Shown piece by piece: positions 1 through 8,305 of a stretch of 57,800 bases of DNA; the stretch's first letter is position 1; each line of letters begins with the position of its first letter. The notes under the pieces were generated by a model. It was not told the origin of the DNA and made no database searches. It was given only the letters and a program-made list of their open reading frames with translations. This stretch comes from JANNVZ01 sp046155615 (GTDB lineage Bacteria; Bacteroidota; Bacteroidia; Flavobacteriales_D; Sanyastnellaceae): the NCBI GenBank assembly GCA_046155615.1, contig JBJXFP010000160.1, positions 1-57,800 on the forward strand, given 5' to 3'. Made by a program: the position numbers and the translations under genes.

Positions 1-477
1 CATGGCGCCAACTGGACATTTGTAATATGGGGTGCGCTGCACGGAGTATATCTGGTTGCAGAAAATTTTCTGCGCAAGCTTCATTGGTACACCACCGTGA
101 TAAGCAGTAAAAATATTTTTACACGCATACTCATCGCCATAGTCATCTTTCAGCTTGTAGTCATCGGCTGGATTTTTTTCCGTGCAGAAAATGTGGGTGA
201 TGCGGTGATGGTGTTGGGCAGGATATTGACTTTTGAAAATTCATCATGGCAAATACCGGACTTACTTCAGCACAACGGATTTTACGGTATGATGTGGAAA
301 ATATTTTTGGCATTCGTATTTCTGATGTTCGACAAAATTTTGCACAACTATACGCGCAGCTTAAGTGGCACGCGTGTGCAGCATGCCATGAGGCTTGGGG
401 TGTATGGTGTATTGGCAGCAGTTATTCTTCTCTTTGGTTTTTGGGGTGAGGTCGAATTCATTTATTTCCAATTCTGA
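1..477 (+). CDS. MBOAT family O-acyltransferase, C-terminal fragment
   Basis: The reading frame is open from base 1, so the N-terminal part lies outside the window; 158 residues are visible. The first residues contain WTFVIWGALHG, the MBOAT signature with the presumed catalytic His at visible residue 14. Hydrophobic segments follow (around visible residues 40-58 and 100-150), as in the C-terminal membrane part of AlgI/DltB-like enzymes, which move acyl groups across the membrane onto extracellular sugars. The gene ends 3 bases before an SGNH-type protein, the usual second component of such acylation systems, so the pair probably O-acylates a surface polysaccharide. The family call rests on the motif, the hydrophobic pattern and the partner; the substrate is unknown. 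Confidence 0.85.
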   Translation, partial: HGANWTFVIWGALHGVYLVAENFLRKLHWYTTVISSKNIFTRILIAIVIFQLVVIGWIFFRAENVGDAVMVLGRILTFENSSWQIPDLLQHNGFYGMMWKIFLAFVFLMFDKILHNYTRSLSGTRVQHAMRLGVYGVLAAVILLFGFWGEVEFIYFQF

Positions 478-480
478 GCA

Positions 481-1416
481 TTGAAAAAAATAATCTCAAA
501 TAGCCTTGTCCTTGGTGTGATTGCCGCTGCGACCTACATCTGTATGTGCTATGTGATCAATCACATTTCATTGGCGGAGAGGCGTGCCGCTGTGTGGATG
601 ATTCCATACCTGCAGCGCAAAGGTGGACAAGAACAACGCATGATGTATGACTATAAGAAGGACACGAAGTATGATGCTATTGTGATTGGCTCATCACACG
701 CATATCGTGGTTATGACCCAAGAGTTTTTGAAGCAAATGGCCTAAGCTTGTTTAATGCAGGCAGCTCTTCTCAACACGCCCTTGCAAGCCGGATATTGAT
801 GAATGATTTCATAAAACCTGCGATCAATACCTTAGTCATTATTGATATTTACGATAAGGTATTTGAGGGTGAAGGCATGGAGTGCAATATGAAGTTGATA
901 CAAAATGCCTCAGATGATCCGGTGGCCCGGCACTTGCTTTCTTACCAGCCGGATATGCGAACCTTCAATGCTTACATCACACGCCAATTCAGCAGCGATG
1001 CTGCCAATGAAGTAGAAGCAAAAGGATACATTACCAATGGCTATTGCACAAAGCAGGATACACTATTCACTTTTCCAGATTCGGTAGCATGGGACTTTGT
1101 TCCCAATCATCAATTCCTGCATGCGCTCGATGGCCTAATGCAGGATTTGGAAAGAGCCGGAATCAAATATATTCTGGTGAGCCATCCGCAGCCCGCGATT
1201 AAGTGGCAATCCGAATATCATTCTTCATTCGTCAAATTTCTTAGCCCGCTTATTTCAACGCACAACGCCAGGTATGTCGATTTGACATTTGACAAAAGAT
1301 TCAATCAGTACACTTGCTTTGCCGACCAAAATCACATGAATCAGGCAGGAGTGGATTTGTTCAACCACCTGCTCATCGATTCGTTGAGGCAACTCAATTA
1401 TCTAAACACCCCATGA
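481..1416 (+). CDS. SGNH/GDSL-fold partner of the MBOAT acyltransferase (DltD/AlgJ-like)
   Basis: A 311-residue protein starting at TTG, 3 bases after the MBOAT stop. An N-terminal signal anchor (about residues 7-28) precedes a soluble domain. AIVIGSSHAYRGYDP near residue 65 fits SGNH block I with its nucleophile Ser. DQNHMNQAGVDLF near the C-terminus fits the block V Asp-x-x-His pair. Proteins of this fold accompany MBOAT transporters and complete or edit transfer of acyl groups to cell-envelope glycans on the outer face of the inner membrane. Its last bases overlap the next gene (ATGA), so the genes are translationally coupled. Fold and role are inferred from motifs and context; the acyl group and the acceptor are unknown. 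Confidence 0.75.
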   Translation: MKKIISNSLVLGVIAAATYICMCYVINHISLAERRAAVWMIPYLQRKGGQEQRMMYDYKKDTKYDAIVIGSSHAYRGYDPRVFEANGLSLFNAGSSSQHALASRILMNDFIKPAINTLVIIDIYDKVFEGEGMECNMKLIQNASDDPVARHLLSYQPDMRTFNAYITRQFSSDAANEVEAKGYITNGYCTKQDTLFTFPDSVAWDFVPNHQFLHALDGLMQDLERAGIKYILVSHPQPAIKWQSEYHSSFVKFLSPLISTHNARYVDLTFDKRFNQYTCFADQNHMNQAGVDLFNHLLIDSLRQLNYLNTP

Positions 1417-2681
1417 CAACTCAACTTAAACACTACTTCCATCGCCTCTGGCCCATTTGCCGCAGCATCACCGGCAACGGCCTGCGCGAGTCGCTCCATA
1501 TTCTGAATGAAATAATACCCCTGCAGATGACTGAGGTTCCCACAGGCACGCAAGCCTTCGACTGGACAGTGCCTAAAGAGTGGAACATCAAGGACGCATA
1601 CATCCTTACACCGGATGGAAAAAAGATCGCTGACTTTGTTAAGAACAATTTGCATGTGGTGAACTACTCGGCTCCCATCCATACTGAAATCAGTTTTGAT
1701 GAATTGGCCAAGCATATGCACACCATCCCCGAAATGCCCGATGCCATTCCGTACATCACCTCATACTTCAATGAGAACTGGGGCTTTTGTTTGGAGCACA
1801 ACGAATGGAAACAACAACCGCGTGATGGCAAATACAAAGTTGTAATTGATAGCGAATTGAAAGATGGCAGCCTCACTTATGGTCAGTGCGTATTGAAGGG
1901 TGAGAGTGACCGAGAGATTTTTTTCTCAACCTACTTGTGCCACCCCAGTATGGCAAACAATGAACTGAGCGGGCCGCTCGCTGCTGCGTTTCTCTATCAG
2001 AAAATTGCTGCGATGCCCAAACGCAATTATACCTACCGTTTCTTATTTGCTCCTGAAACCATTGGTGTCATTGCCTTTCTGGCCACACAAGGCGAAACAT
2101 TGAAGAAGAACATGCACGCAGGTTATGTGCTTACCTGCTGTGGTGATGCACGAGATTTCACCTACAAACGCAGCAAGCGTGCTGACACTGCAGCCGATAG
2201 TGCAGCAGAACATCTGTTGAAATACACAGGCAAAAAACACAAGGTGATTGACTTTGCTGTGGGTGGCAGCGATGAGCGCCAATACTGCTCTGCGGGTTTC
2301 AACATGCCCGTTGGCTCACTCATGCGCACACCATATCAGCAATACAGAGAATACCACACTTCGCTCGACAATGAATCCATCATCAGCTACGATGCACTGG
2401 CAGCTACAGTGGATACTTACTACCAGATAGTACAATTGCTCGAACTGAATGATTGCTACAAAAACAAAGTGCAGCATTGCGAGCCTCAGTTGGGCAAACG
2501 CGGCCTTTATCCCGATAGTGTGGACCCACTTTTCAATCGTGAAGAATTGCATCGGCTGCTTCACTTTCTCAGTTTTGCCGATGGCAACACTGACCTGATA
2601 ACGATAGCCGAAAAAAGAAATGAATGCGCCTTGCTCTATGCAGAGATCATCAGAAAATGCGCGGAAGCGGATTTGATATAA
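1413..2681 (+). CDS. DUF4910 aminopeptidase-like polysaccharide biosynthesis protein
   Basis: A 422-residue protein. I chose the ATG at 1413, which overlaps the preceding TGA, over a longer 33-residue extension that merely reads the SGNH gene in another frame. The N-terminal LWPICRSITGNGLRE and the DWTVPKEWNI segment are hallmarks of DUF4910/DUF2172 proteins. A M28-like zinc peptidase core follows: CHPSMANNELSG (His177), PETIG (Glu215), GGSDERQYC and the HTS near residue 315. Where zinc peptidases have the bridging Asp, six residues after His177, this protein has Asn183. A small helical, winged-helix-like domain closes the protein. Relatives sit in O-antigen and capsule clusters, as here, but their exact reaction is not settled. 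Confidence 0.8.
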   Translation: MTTQLKHYFHRLWPICRSITGNGLRESLHILNEIIPLQMTEVPTGTQAFDWTVPKEWNIKDAYILTPDGKKIADFVKNNLHVVNYSAPIHTEISFDELAKHMHTIPEMPDAIPYITSYFNENWGFCLEHNEWKQQPRDGKYKVVIDSELKDGSLTYGQCVLKGESDREIFFSTYLCHPSMANNELSGPLAAAFLYQKIAAMPKRNYTYRFLFAPETIGVIAFLATQGETLKKNMHAGYVLTCCGDARDFTYKRSKRADTAADSAAEHLLKYTGKKHKVIDFAVGGSDERQYCSAGFNMPVGSLMRTPYQQYREYHTSLDNESIISYDALAATVDTYYQIVQLLELNDCYKNKVQHCEPQLGKRGLYPDSVDPLFNREELHRLLHFLSFADGNTDLITIAEKRNECALLYAEIIRKCAEADLI

Positions 2682-2751
2682 ACCACAGCGGCAAGTCTAT
2701 CCATTACCTTGCGCGCTGCAAAACCACCTGCTGAAACCTGCAAGGGCCTTC

Positions 2752-4140
2752 ATGGAACTTACACCTTTCTCCTTAATAAATCAGTACATCAGAGAGCGGC
2801 TCATTCATCCGCAGCGTTACACGTGCAAAGAATTTTCTTTCCTCAAAATATTTCAGCACGGCCTCTCCTTCGCCATCAACCGATTTGATTACAAACTGAT
2901 AAAAAACTACTTGCAGCTACCTTATCCGTTGCAACTCGCCATCTATTGGCTCAAGAGCATCAGGCAAGGCAAAAGCAAATCACAATACGCTTTCAAAGAG
3001 TTTGTGATACTTGACCCGGGCCGCGTGGTGAAGGGGGACGATGGCAACTGGCACTCCATCTACTTCGATCGCATCAGCAGTGTAATTGGCCGAGAAAGAC
3101 TCACATGGATCAGTACCAAGGACAGCCCCGGCTTCCATGTGGACTATGAGATTTCTTTTTTCAAAAGATACGTGCCATACCCTGATGAGTATGTGCGCAA
3201 ACTGCTGAAAGAGATGATAGCAGCTCTTCGCAATGCGGAGCGTATGGGTCAATTTTCAGCTTACGAAATGAAGCACCTGCGCTCGGCCATGCACATCTTT
3301 TTCGAAGAGTTCAGGTTTTACTACCATCTGTTCAAAGGTCAGCAGACACGCACACTCCTCTTCATCTGCCACTACCACAGTGAGGGGCTGATAGCCGCGC
3401 TGAAAATGCTCGGCATCCGCTGTGTGGAAATACAACACGGCCTTATAGCCACCAACGATTTGTATTATGTCTATCACGAGCAGTTTGCCAGCATCATCGG
3501 CAAGTCTTTTTTTCCTGATACCATTCTTACTTACGGTGCCTATTGGAAAAGAATATTAGGCATGGGTTGCGAATACCGAACATCGCAGGTGCAGGTGGCT
3601 GGCGATTACCTCTATAGACTTGCTGACACTAACAAGGAGCGAGTAGAAAAAGAAAACGTAGTGTTGGTATGCGCCCAGAAAAACCTTCACATGGACTATG
3701 TGAACTATGGAAAACAATTGGCAGCACATCTGAAAAATCACCCCGAGTGGCGAGCCATCATGAAACTGCATCCGTTGGAAAAGAACAAGCCTGCCTACGA
3801 AGAATTGAAGCAGCATGGAATAGAAATAGTGGATTTGGAGATTCCGTTAGATACGCTTTTGCGAAAAAGTAAAATCCAAATCAGCATTTACAGCACCACC
3901 TTTTATGATGCATTGGGCTTCGACATGGTCAACTTCAGCCTACAGGACTTTGGCAACATGAGCGACTATGCCAGCGATATGATAGAGGAAGGTGTAGCTG
4001 CACCATTGCTGGCCCACGAAGATCCGGTGGAGAAGTATAGGCAGGCCATGTCAGCCGGCCACACGCTGCTTCCACGCGAGGAGGTGTATGCACCTTTCGA
4101 TGAGGAGTTGGTGCGGCAACTCATTTTCGATATGAAATAA
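2752..4140 (+). CDS. Putative GT-B glycosyltransferase-like surface polysaccharide protein
   Basis: A 462-residue soluble protein with no signal peptide. The centre carries a Rossmann-like segment LLFICHYHSEGLIAAL followed by CVEIQHGLI. The Q-H-G motif after a beta strand is shared by capsule-type transferases and CDP-glycerol transferase-like GT-B proteins. The second half has another alternating strand-helix region (VVLVCAQKN, AIMKLHP, SIYSTTFYDAL), which is consistent with the nucleotide-binding half of a GT-B fold. Its place between a DUF4910 gene and a sugar methyltransferase supports a role in surface glycan assembly. I cannot name the donor or acceptor, and a non-catalytic relative is possible. 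Confidence 0.55.
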   Translation: MELTPFSLINQYIRERLIHPQRYTCKEFSFLKIFQHGLSFAINRFDYKLIKNYLQLPYPLQLAIYWLKSIRQGKSKSQYAFKEFVILDPGRVVKGDDGNWHSIYFDRISSVIGRERLTWISTKDSPGFHVDYEISFFKRYVPYPDEYVRKLLKEMIAALRNAERMGQFSAYEMKHLRSAMHIFFEEFRFYYHLFKGQQTRTLLFICHYHSEGLIAALKMLGIRCVEIQHGLIATNDLYYVYHEQFASIIGKSFFPDTILTYGAYWKRILGMGCEYRTSQVQVAGDYLYRLADTNKERVEKENVVLVCAQKNLHMDYVNYGKQLAAHLKNHPEWRAIMKLHPLEKNKPAYEELKQHGIEIVDLEIPLDTLLRKSKIQISIYSTTFYDALGFDMVNFSLQDFGNMSDYASDMIEEGVAAPLLAHEDPVEKYRQAMSAGHTLLPREEVYAPFDEELVRQLIFDMK

Positions 4141-4264
4141 ACGCGGCCTTCCGGATAACCCAAGAAGTCGAGGTCAAATTCGAAATGGAATTTCGAGCCA
4201 TCAACCGCATATTTGACCGCCTTACTTTTTCCCAAACCAACCAAGCTACACACCAAAAGTGACA

Positions 4265-5356
4265 ATGGCTATACAAGTAGCAGACGACCTGCCTCTGCTT
4301 AAGATGATGACTGCCGATATGAAGGCGGCATCACACTATTACAATCCCACCAACTACTGGGCTTTCTACGAAAAGGTGCTCATGCCTGAACTGGAAGGAC
4401 AGGGCCTTGCCGACTTCAGACGCAGGAAACACACAGTACTGCGTTCGTTCGGTGCTACCGACAATATTGAAAAACCACTGGCAGATGTGCGTAACAGCAG
4501 GCTGCTTTACAACAAAGCCACAAGAGCCATTCCTGGCAGCAATGCACTTTTCAATGCGATCAATAGACTGGCTACGGGGTTTATCTCACTTTTTCCGGCT
4601 TGGCGACAAAGCATAAGACAGCAACCCTACAACTTCTGCAAAGAGCTGGGCGAGCAGCTTGGCGCAAAACCCCTGGACAGCTTCAGCTACAGCGATGCAG
4701 GCAATCCGGAAGACAGGATAGAAGTGGAAGGACGACTGTACACCTCCAAGGCGCTGTACTACTACCAGCGCTATGTATATGCTCAGCGCTATTTCAATTT
4801 TGAAAAAATAAAAACACTGGTAGAGCTTGGCAGCGGTTCGGGCAAAAGCATAGAGGTGCTCAAGAAGTTGCACCCTCACATCACCTTTGTGTTGTTCGAC
4901 ATTTCACCACAACTTTACGTATGTGAGCAATGGCTCAAGACTGTTTTTCCGGGTGAGGTGGTCGGCTACCGCAATTGCCGAGAAATGACTACATTGGACA
5001 ACTTGCAGCCCGGTAAAATCTATGTTTTCGGAGCCTGGCATTTTCCGCTTTTGCAAGGGCAGAAGGTGGATTTGTTTTGGAACTGCGCCAGTTTTCAAGA
5101 AATGGAACCCGATGTTGTTGCTAACTATTTGAAATATGTAAATGAGGCTGCACGTGAGGTTTTTCTTTTGGAAAAAATGAACGGAAAAGAAACCGCAGAA
5201 AAGGAAGGAGAAAAAGGTGTGCTCAACCCAGTTACCATTGAGCATTACAAGCAAGGATTGCCTGCATTCGCCATAAAAGACATTCAAACCGCCCTGCATC
5301 CTGACGGAAGGCCCATGTGGAACGGATACCAGGAAAGCATCTGGCAAAGAAAATGA
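4265..5356 (+). CDS. Putative sugar O-methyltransferase
   Basis: About 363 residues. An ATG at 4265 was preferred over a GTG two codons upstream at 4259; neither has a clear ribosome site. The N-terminus (YYNPTNYWAFYEK, then RRRKHTVLRSFGATD) resembles the putative sugar O-methyltransferase family of polysaccharide clusters. A class I SAM-binding site is visible: VELGSGSGKSIEVL (glycine-rich loop, about residues 185-198) followed by the acidic end of strand 2 in FVLFDIS. It is the last gene of the glycan cluster at this end of the window and probably methylates a sugar of that polysaccharide in the cytoplasm. The methylated position is unknown. Confidence 0.7.
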   Translation: MAIQVADDLPLLKMMTADMKAASHYYNPTNYWAFYEKVLMPELEGQGLADFRRRKHTVLRSFGATDNIEKPLADVRNSRLLYNKATRAIPGSNALFNAINRLATGFISLFPAWRQSIRQQPYNFCKELGEQLGAKPLDSFSYSDAGNPEDRIEVEGRLYTSKALYYYQRYVYAQRYFNFEKIKTLVELGSGSGKSIEVLKKLHPHITFVLFDISPQLYVCEQWLKTVFPGEVVGYRNCREMTTLDNLQPGKIYVFGAWHFPLLQGQKVDLFWNCASFQEMEPDVVANYLKYVNEAAREVFLLEKMNGKETAEKEGEKGVLNPVTIEHYKQGLPAFAIKDIQTALHPDGRPMWNGYQESIWQRK

Positions 5357-5421
5357 CGCAACTTTCTCACTTACAACCTGTCTGATACCTGCTAATCAAT
5401 TCATTCACAACATAAGACACC

Positions 5422-7302
5422 ATGAATAGGATTTTACTTATCGCAATTTTGACCCTGACGGCCATCATGCCGACTCACTTGGCGGTGAGCCAAACGGAGG
5501 ATGCGGCAGCTACGCCACTTTTCAATCCTGCATTGAATATCAACACAGCCAACTATACCTGCATTCAAAGTTTTACATCCACCACCTGTTTGACAGGCAG
5601 CACTACCCAAAATCTGGGTGCTTCGGATTCGCCTCAGACTGACCAATCGGGCAACGGCAGCATGTCCAACGATATCTGGTTTGCCTTCACAGCACCAGCC
5701 GAAGTAGTAAAAATTCGCGTTTGCGATCCCACTTTCGATGCTGCATTTGAGGTTTGGAATAGTACAGGTATGTCTTTCATAACTGGGTCAAATCAGAACA
5801 GCACCAGCAGCACCGGAGCGGCTGGCAAAGAAGTAAAGTGTGTCGGTGGCCTCGTTTACAACACTGTTTATTTGATTCGTGTTGGGCGCGTTAGTGGCAG
5901 CGGGGCAGGTACTTTTAAGTTGAATGTAGAGTATGTTTCAGTGAAAGTGAGGCCGAGCTATACACCCGATCCACCAGGCTTTAGTTGCTATACACCGGGC
6001 AATAGCATCAAGCGTGACAATACCTGCAACCTGAATGTGGGTGTGGGTGCCACACGTTGGAAGTTTGTGCCCATTCCAAGTGGTACTACCATCATTTGTA
6101 TCGGCACAGCAGACTACAGCCTAAGTTCTTGCCCGGGCATTTGCATGGGTCAGGACTATATGGTGTATTGCGAAGTGCAGGCTACCGATACTGAGTGCGG
6201 AGCCAACATATGGTGGGGCTATAGCGAGGGCAAATTGATAGATATGTGTGATGGGGCTTGTCCTACGATTACAAGCCCTTCTATTGATACTACGATTTGC
6301 AACATTGTGAATTATACATTTACAGTAAGCTCTTTAGGTGGAGGCGAATTTGACTATCAGTGGCGGTTTACTACCGATAATGGGGCAACACAATTCTGTA
6401 CTCCATGGAGTACTCAGGGTCAGTTTCAGCCGCTCAATTCTACTCTGGCTAACTGTTTCCGTTTCGGTAAAATCTATCAGGTGCAAGTGAGAGCGCGCTA
6501 TTGCGACAACGAAACGGATCCACCCTGGTGTAGTGGCGGAAGAACAGTTATCACCTGCAACGCGCCAACGGTGAGTGTTTCAAGCGGAACGTGTTGTCGG
6601 TGGCGTAACAAGAATGGAGGAACTATTAGTGCTAACTCCGTTTCTGGTTATGCGCAGTATCGATTCAGATTTACACAGGTAGATCCCTGCTCCGAAAATC
6701 CATTGCAGCCATTGGCACCGGCTTGCACCACTGCATGGCTCAATGGTCCTTATGTCAATCCCAATGTACTTACATGCATTGTTGCAGGCAACATATATAT
6801 GTTGCAGGTACAAGGGCGAAACCTGGCACTTTCATGTCCATTGTGCAGTGGGAGCAATCAGACTTTCCCTCAGCAGCAATCTGACTGGGGACCTCCATGC
6901 TTCATTGGTTTCCGCACTACTGGCAGTCCGCCTGTGGGCACACCACTTACCTGCTACTGCACACCCAATATGCCCGGTGAGCCTATTGATCCATATGCTG
7001 ATATGGAAGAAGAAAGATGGAACGAAGCCAGCGAAGAGGTGGTAGGCATACTCAGTGCAAACACAACTGCAAGCCGCATTGTAAACGTGGACATGGCCGA
7101 ATCGCTGCTGGAAGGCAACGGTGTAATGCGCATTTTCAGCATGAACGGGCAAGTGATGTATGAGCAGCAAGTGTATGATGTGCAACGAAACACATACGTT
7201 ACTCTAAACCTTGAACAACAACTTGCAGGTGGCATCTACATCATTTCTGTCACCACCGATAGTGGTACTGTTTCGCAGAAAATTTTTATTACTAAAGAAT
7301 AA
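5422..7302 (+). CDS. Secreted Cys-rich protein with type IX (type A) C-terminal sorting domain
   Basis: A 626-residue protein. Residues 1-24 form a Sec signal peptide with a likely cut after AVSQ. Residues about 45-175 form a beta-rich domain resembling PPC-like modules (DIWFAFTAP, YLIRVGRVS). Three related segments of roughly 100 residues follow (about 178-280, 284-382 and 383-500), each Cys-rich with a W/F-R/K-F strand and a Y-x-V-x-x-x-A/G-R-type strand. A low-complexity acidic linker near 520-540 leads to a T9SS type A tail (MRIFSMNGQVMYE, then LAGGIYIISVTT and a Lys-rich end). It should cross the outer membrane through the type IX system encoded in this window. I do not recognise the Cys-rich modules. 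An intrinsic terminator follows. Confidence 0.8.
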   Translation: MNRILLIAILTLTAIMPTHLAVSQTEDAAATPLFNPALNINTANYTCIQSFTSTTCLTGSTTQNLGASDSPQTDQSGNGSMSNDIWFAFTAPAEVVKIRVCDPTFDAAFEVWNSTGMSFITGSNQNSTSSTGAAGKEVKCVGGLVYNTVYLIRVGRVSGSGAGTFKLNVEYVSVKVRPSYTPDPPGFSCYTPGNSIKRDNTCNLNVGVGATRWKFVPIPSGTTIICIGTADYSLSSCPGICMGQDYMVYCEVQATDTECGANIWWGYSEGKLIDMCDGACPTITSPSIDTTICNIVNYTFTVSSLGGGEFDYQWRFTTDNGATQFCTPWSTQGQFQPLNSTLANCFRFGKIYQVQVRARYCDNETDPPWCSGGRTVITCNAPTVSVSSGTCCRWRNKNGGTISANSVSGYAQYRFRFTQVDPCSENPLQPLAPACTTAWLNGPYVNPNVLTCIVAGNIYMLQVQGRNLALSCPLCSGSNQTFPQQQSDWGPPCFIGFRTTGSPPVGTPLTCYCTPNMPGEPIDPYADMEEERWNEASEEVVGILSANTTASRIVNVDMAESLLEGNGVMRIFSMNGQVMYEQQVYDVQRNTYVTLNLEQQLAGGIYIISVTTDSGTVSQKIFITKE

Positions 7303-7327
7303 TATTTCGACTCTTTCACTTTGTGAC

Positions 7328-7366
7328 ACGCCTTGCTTCTTCCATCATAGAAGCAAGGCGTTTTTA
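7328..7366 (+). terminator. Intrinsic terminator after the type IX cargo gene
   Basis: A perfect 13-bp inverted repeat (7328-7340 with 7349-7361, ACGCCTTGCTTCT and its complement) around an 8-base loop runs into TTTTTA. It starts 25 bases after the stop at 7302. The left-arm sequence CCTTGCTTC recurs at 7395-7403 inside the next hairpin loop. Confidence 0.85.
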
Positions 7367-7370
7367 TACC

Positions 7371-7426
7371 GATTGGACAAGTGCTTAGTCCAATCCTTGC
7401 TTCGCCAGATTGGACTAAACACTTGT
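7371..7426 (+). repeat. Nested inverted repeats with mutually exclusive pairings
   Basis: GATTGGAC occurs at 7371-7378 and again at 7408-7415, and its complement GTCCAATC lies between at 7388-7395. The middle arm can form an 8-bp hairpin with the first copy. Alternatively it can form a 19-bp stem with one mismatch (7377-7395 with 7408-7426). The loop of the larger stem (7396-7407), with its flanking base, repeats the left arm of the preceding terminator. The pairings are seen in the sequence; any regulatory role is inference. Confidence 0.6.
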
Positions 7427-7476
7427 AGCCATCGGCATTTACCACTGCCACATTGTGGCCACTATGTGGTAAGATT

Positions 7477-7500
7477 TCTTAAATATTGGCCTATTTAAGA
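7477..7500 (+). repeat. Hairpin just upstream of the cyclase gene
   Basis: TCTTAAATA (7477-7485) pairs perfectly with TATTTAAGA (7492-7500) around the loop TTGGCC, 39 bases before the ATG at 7540. The imperfectly symmetric stretch 7441-7470 (CCACATTGTGG, ATGTGGT) lies just before it. This could be part of a structured 5' leader or a weak bidirectional element; no poly-T run follows. Confidence 0.45.
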
Positions 7501-7539
7501 AATAACATTGGTATTATTTGCAGCCAATACCACATCGTT

Positions 7540-8304
7540 ATGATAGCCACCATTGAGCACTCAAAAGGGAATTTCAAAGTTGACTTTTCAAGGCCATTGG
7601 ATATATCTGTGCCTGTGTCGGCCGATGGTCCGCAAGCCTGGTATGTGAACAAGCCTGTCATAGCACCTGTCATCAACAGGTATTTTACAGGCAGCGTCAG
7701 GTTGGGTGGCGCGGTCAATTTCAACAATGTTAGCTTCAATCCGCATGGCCATGGCACGCACACTGAAACTGTGGGCCACATTGCAAGGGAGAGTTTCCCC
7801 ATCAGCATAGCGATGAAAAAATATTTACATCATGCGATGCTTATTTCTGTCACTCCGCACATTGTTACTCAAGATGCAGGGTACATCCAAAAAGGTGATG
7901 CCATAGTTACCCAACAACAATTGATGGCAGCCATAGGCGACAACAGGCCGGAGGCATTGGTGATAAGAACTCTGCCCAATTCAAAAGACAAGCCCACCAA
8001 AAATTATAGTAACACCAATTTTTGCTACATAGAAGCGCAGGCACTCGATTTACTCTCCATCTTTGATGTGCAGCATTTGCTGGTTGACTTGCCATCGGTG
8101 GACAGAGAGATGGATGGAGGACTTTTGAAAGCGCATCATGCCTTTTGGCAATACCCTCATGAAACGCGGGCACATTGCACCATCACAGAATTCATTTATG
8201 TGGCCGATGAGATAGCTGATGGAGAATATCTGCTGGAATTGCAGGTGGCCTCGTTTGAAAATGATGCTGCGCCTTCGAGGCCTGTGCTTTATCAGATATT
8301 TTGA
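7540..8304 (+). CDS. Cyclase family protein (KynB-like metal-dependent hydrolase fold)
   Basis: A 254-residue protein; the ATG at 7540 gives the normal family N-terminus and puts the start after the hairpin at 7477-7500. The metal site is seen at residues 69-80, HGHGTHTETVGH, a variant of the HxGTHxDxPxH motif of the cyclase (PF04199) family with Glu76 in place of Asp and no Pro. The family includes arylformamidase and isatin or mandelamide hydrolases, all cytoplasmic amide/ester/lactam hydrolases. The variant motif argues against calling it KynB, and no tryptophan-degradation genes are adjacent. Its stop lies one base from the dxs stop on the other strand. The substrate is unknown. Confidence 0.75.
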   Translation: MIATIEHSKGNFKVDFSRPLDISVPVSADGPQAWYVNKPVIAPVINRYFTGSVRLGGAVNFNNVSFNPHGHGTHTETVGHIARESFPISIAMKKYLHHAMLISVTPHIVTQDAGYIQKGDAIVTQQQLMAAIGDNRPEALVIRTLPNSKDKPTKNYSNTNFCYIEAQALDLLSIFDVQHLLVDLPSVDREMDGGLLKAHHAFWQYPHETRAHCTITEFIYVADEIADGEYLLELQVASFENDAAPSRPVLYQIF

Positions 8305-8305
8305 T

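Noticed and set aside
1314..1412. 33-residue N-terminal extension of the DUF4910 protein
   Set aside because: This stretch is SGNH coding sequence read in another frame; the ATGA overlap at 1413 is a normal coupled start.
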